Part shown: piece by piece, positions 12,659 to 12,785 of the stretch
Layout of the letters: every line of letters begins with the position of its first letter
How positions within the stretch are numbered: the stretch's first letter is position 1
Assembly: GCA_012521855.1 (NCBI GenBank)
Contig: JAAYLO010000116.1
Span: forward strand, 1-12,785
Origin: Halanaerobiaceae bacterium
Lineage (GTDB): Bacteria > Bacillota > Halanaerobiia > Halanaerobiales > DTU029
Direction of reading: 5' to 3'
Length of the DNA stretch: 12,785 nt
Translations under genes and position numbers: made by a program
The notes under the pieces: model-generated
What the model was told of the DNA's origin: nothing
Database searches by the model: none
The model's input: only the letters and a program-made list of their open reading frames with translations

Positions 12659-12785
12659 TTACTCAATAATCTTGGTTACAACACCAGCACCTACAGTATG
12701 GCCGCCTTCACGTATAGCAAATCTCAATCCTTCCTCCATTGCTATCGGGGTAATCAATTCGCCTGTCATCTCAATATTGTCTCCA
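12659..12785 (-). CDS. tuf: Elongation factor Tu (partial, C-terminus only)
   Basis: The last 41 codons and TAA stop of EF-Tu, the GTPase that brings aminoacyl-tRNA to the ribosome. The visible end of domain III reads GDNIEMTGELITPIAMEEGL, then RFAIREGG, HTVGAGVVTKIIE, which is diagnostic. The usual Arg in REGGRTVG is His here; I read this as ordinary lineage variation. The gene begins outside the right edge. Having tuf directly upstream of rpsJ suggests the str and S10 blocks are adjacent, as in many Bacillota. Confidence 0.97.
   Translation of the reverse strand, partial: GDNIEMTGELITPIAMEEGLRFAIREGGHTVGAGVVTKIIE

Noticed and set aside
12659..12785. His for Arg near the EF-Tu carboxyl end as an antibiotic-resistance change
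   Set aside because: No resistance role is known to me at this position and the change fits ordinary variation among lineages.

Overview
The window is one long ribosomal-protein gene cluster (S10 plus spc, running into the alpha operon). Every gene reads on the minus strand, from tuf at the right edge to rpsM at the left edge. The gene order (tuf, rpsJ, rplC, rplD, rplW, rplB, rpsS, rplV, rpsC, rplP, rpmC, rpsQ, rplN, rplX, rplE, rpsZ, rpsH, rplF, rplR, rpsE, rplO, secY, adk, map, a KOW-domain gene, infA, rpmJ, rpsM), the short zinc-type S14, the four-cysteine lid of adenylate kinase, the KOW gene between map and infA, strong purine-rich Shine-Dalgarno (SD) sites and AT-rich composition all point to a low-GC Bacillota, probably an anaerobic clostridial or halanaerobial lineage. 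That last step is an impression from protein style, not a database result.

Layout from upstream (right) to downstream (left). At 12659-12785 is the 3' end of tuf, followed by a hairpin terminator (12613-12647) and a candidate extended -10 promoter (12591-12599) just upstream of rpsJ. The S10 block, rpsJ to rpsQ, spans 12563-7391. The spc block, rplN to secY, spans 7364-2255, and adk and map follow directly. A second candidate promoter motif (810-818) precedes the KOW gene, infA, rpmJ and the first 24 codons of rpsM, which runs off the left edge. No stretch over 300 bases lacks a gene and no plus-strand gene is credible.

The genes form a coherent growth unit: 30S and 50S ribosomal proteins, the SecY translocon channel, adenylate kinase for nucleotide balance, methionine aminopeptidase for nascent-chain processing, and initiation factor IF-1. 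Most gaps are under 60 bases and several genes overlap by 4, 8 or 11 bases, which implies translational coupling.

Three things stand out. (1) The rplB-rpsS gap is 127 bases, far longer than its neighbours. It carries a perfect 37-bp direct repeat whose 9-nt arms allow two mutually exclusive hairpins, one ending 2 nt before the rpsS SD. (2) rpmD (L30) is missing from its usual place between rpsE and rplO. (3) Nine of the 27 visible starts are TTG or GTG, and these are concentrated in small-subunit genes (6 of 8) rather than large-subunit genes (2 of 14). Otherwise the region is a conserved housekeeping cluster.
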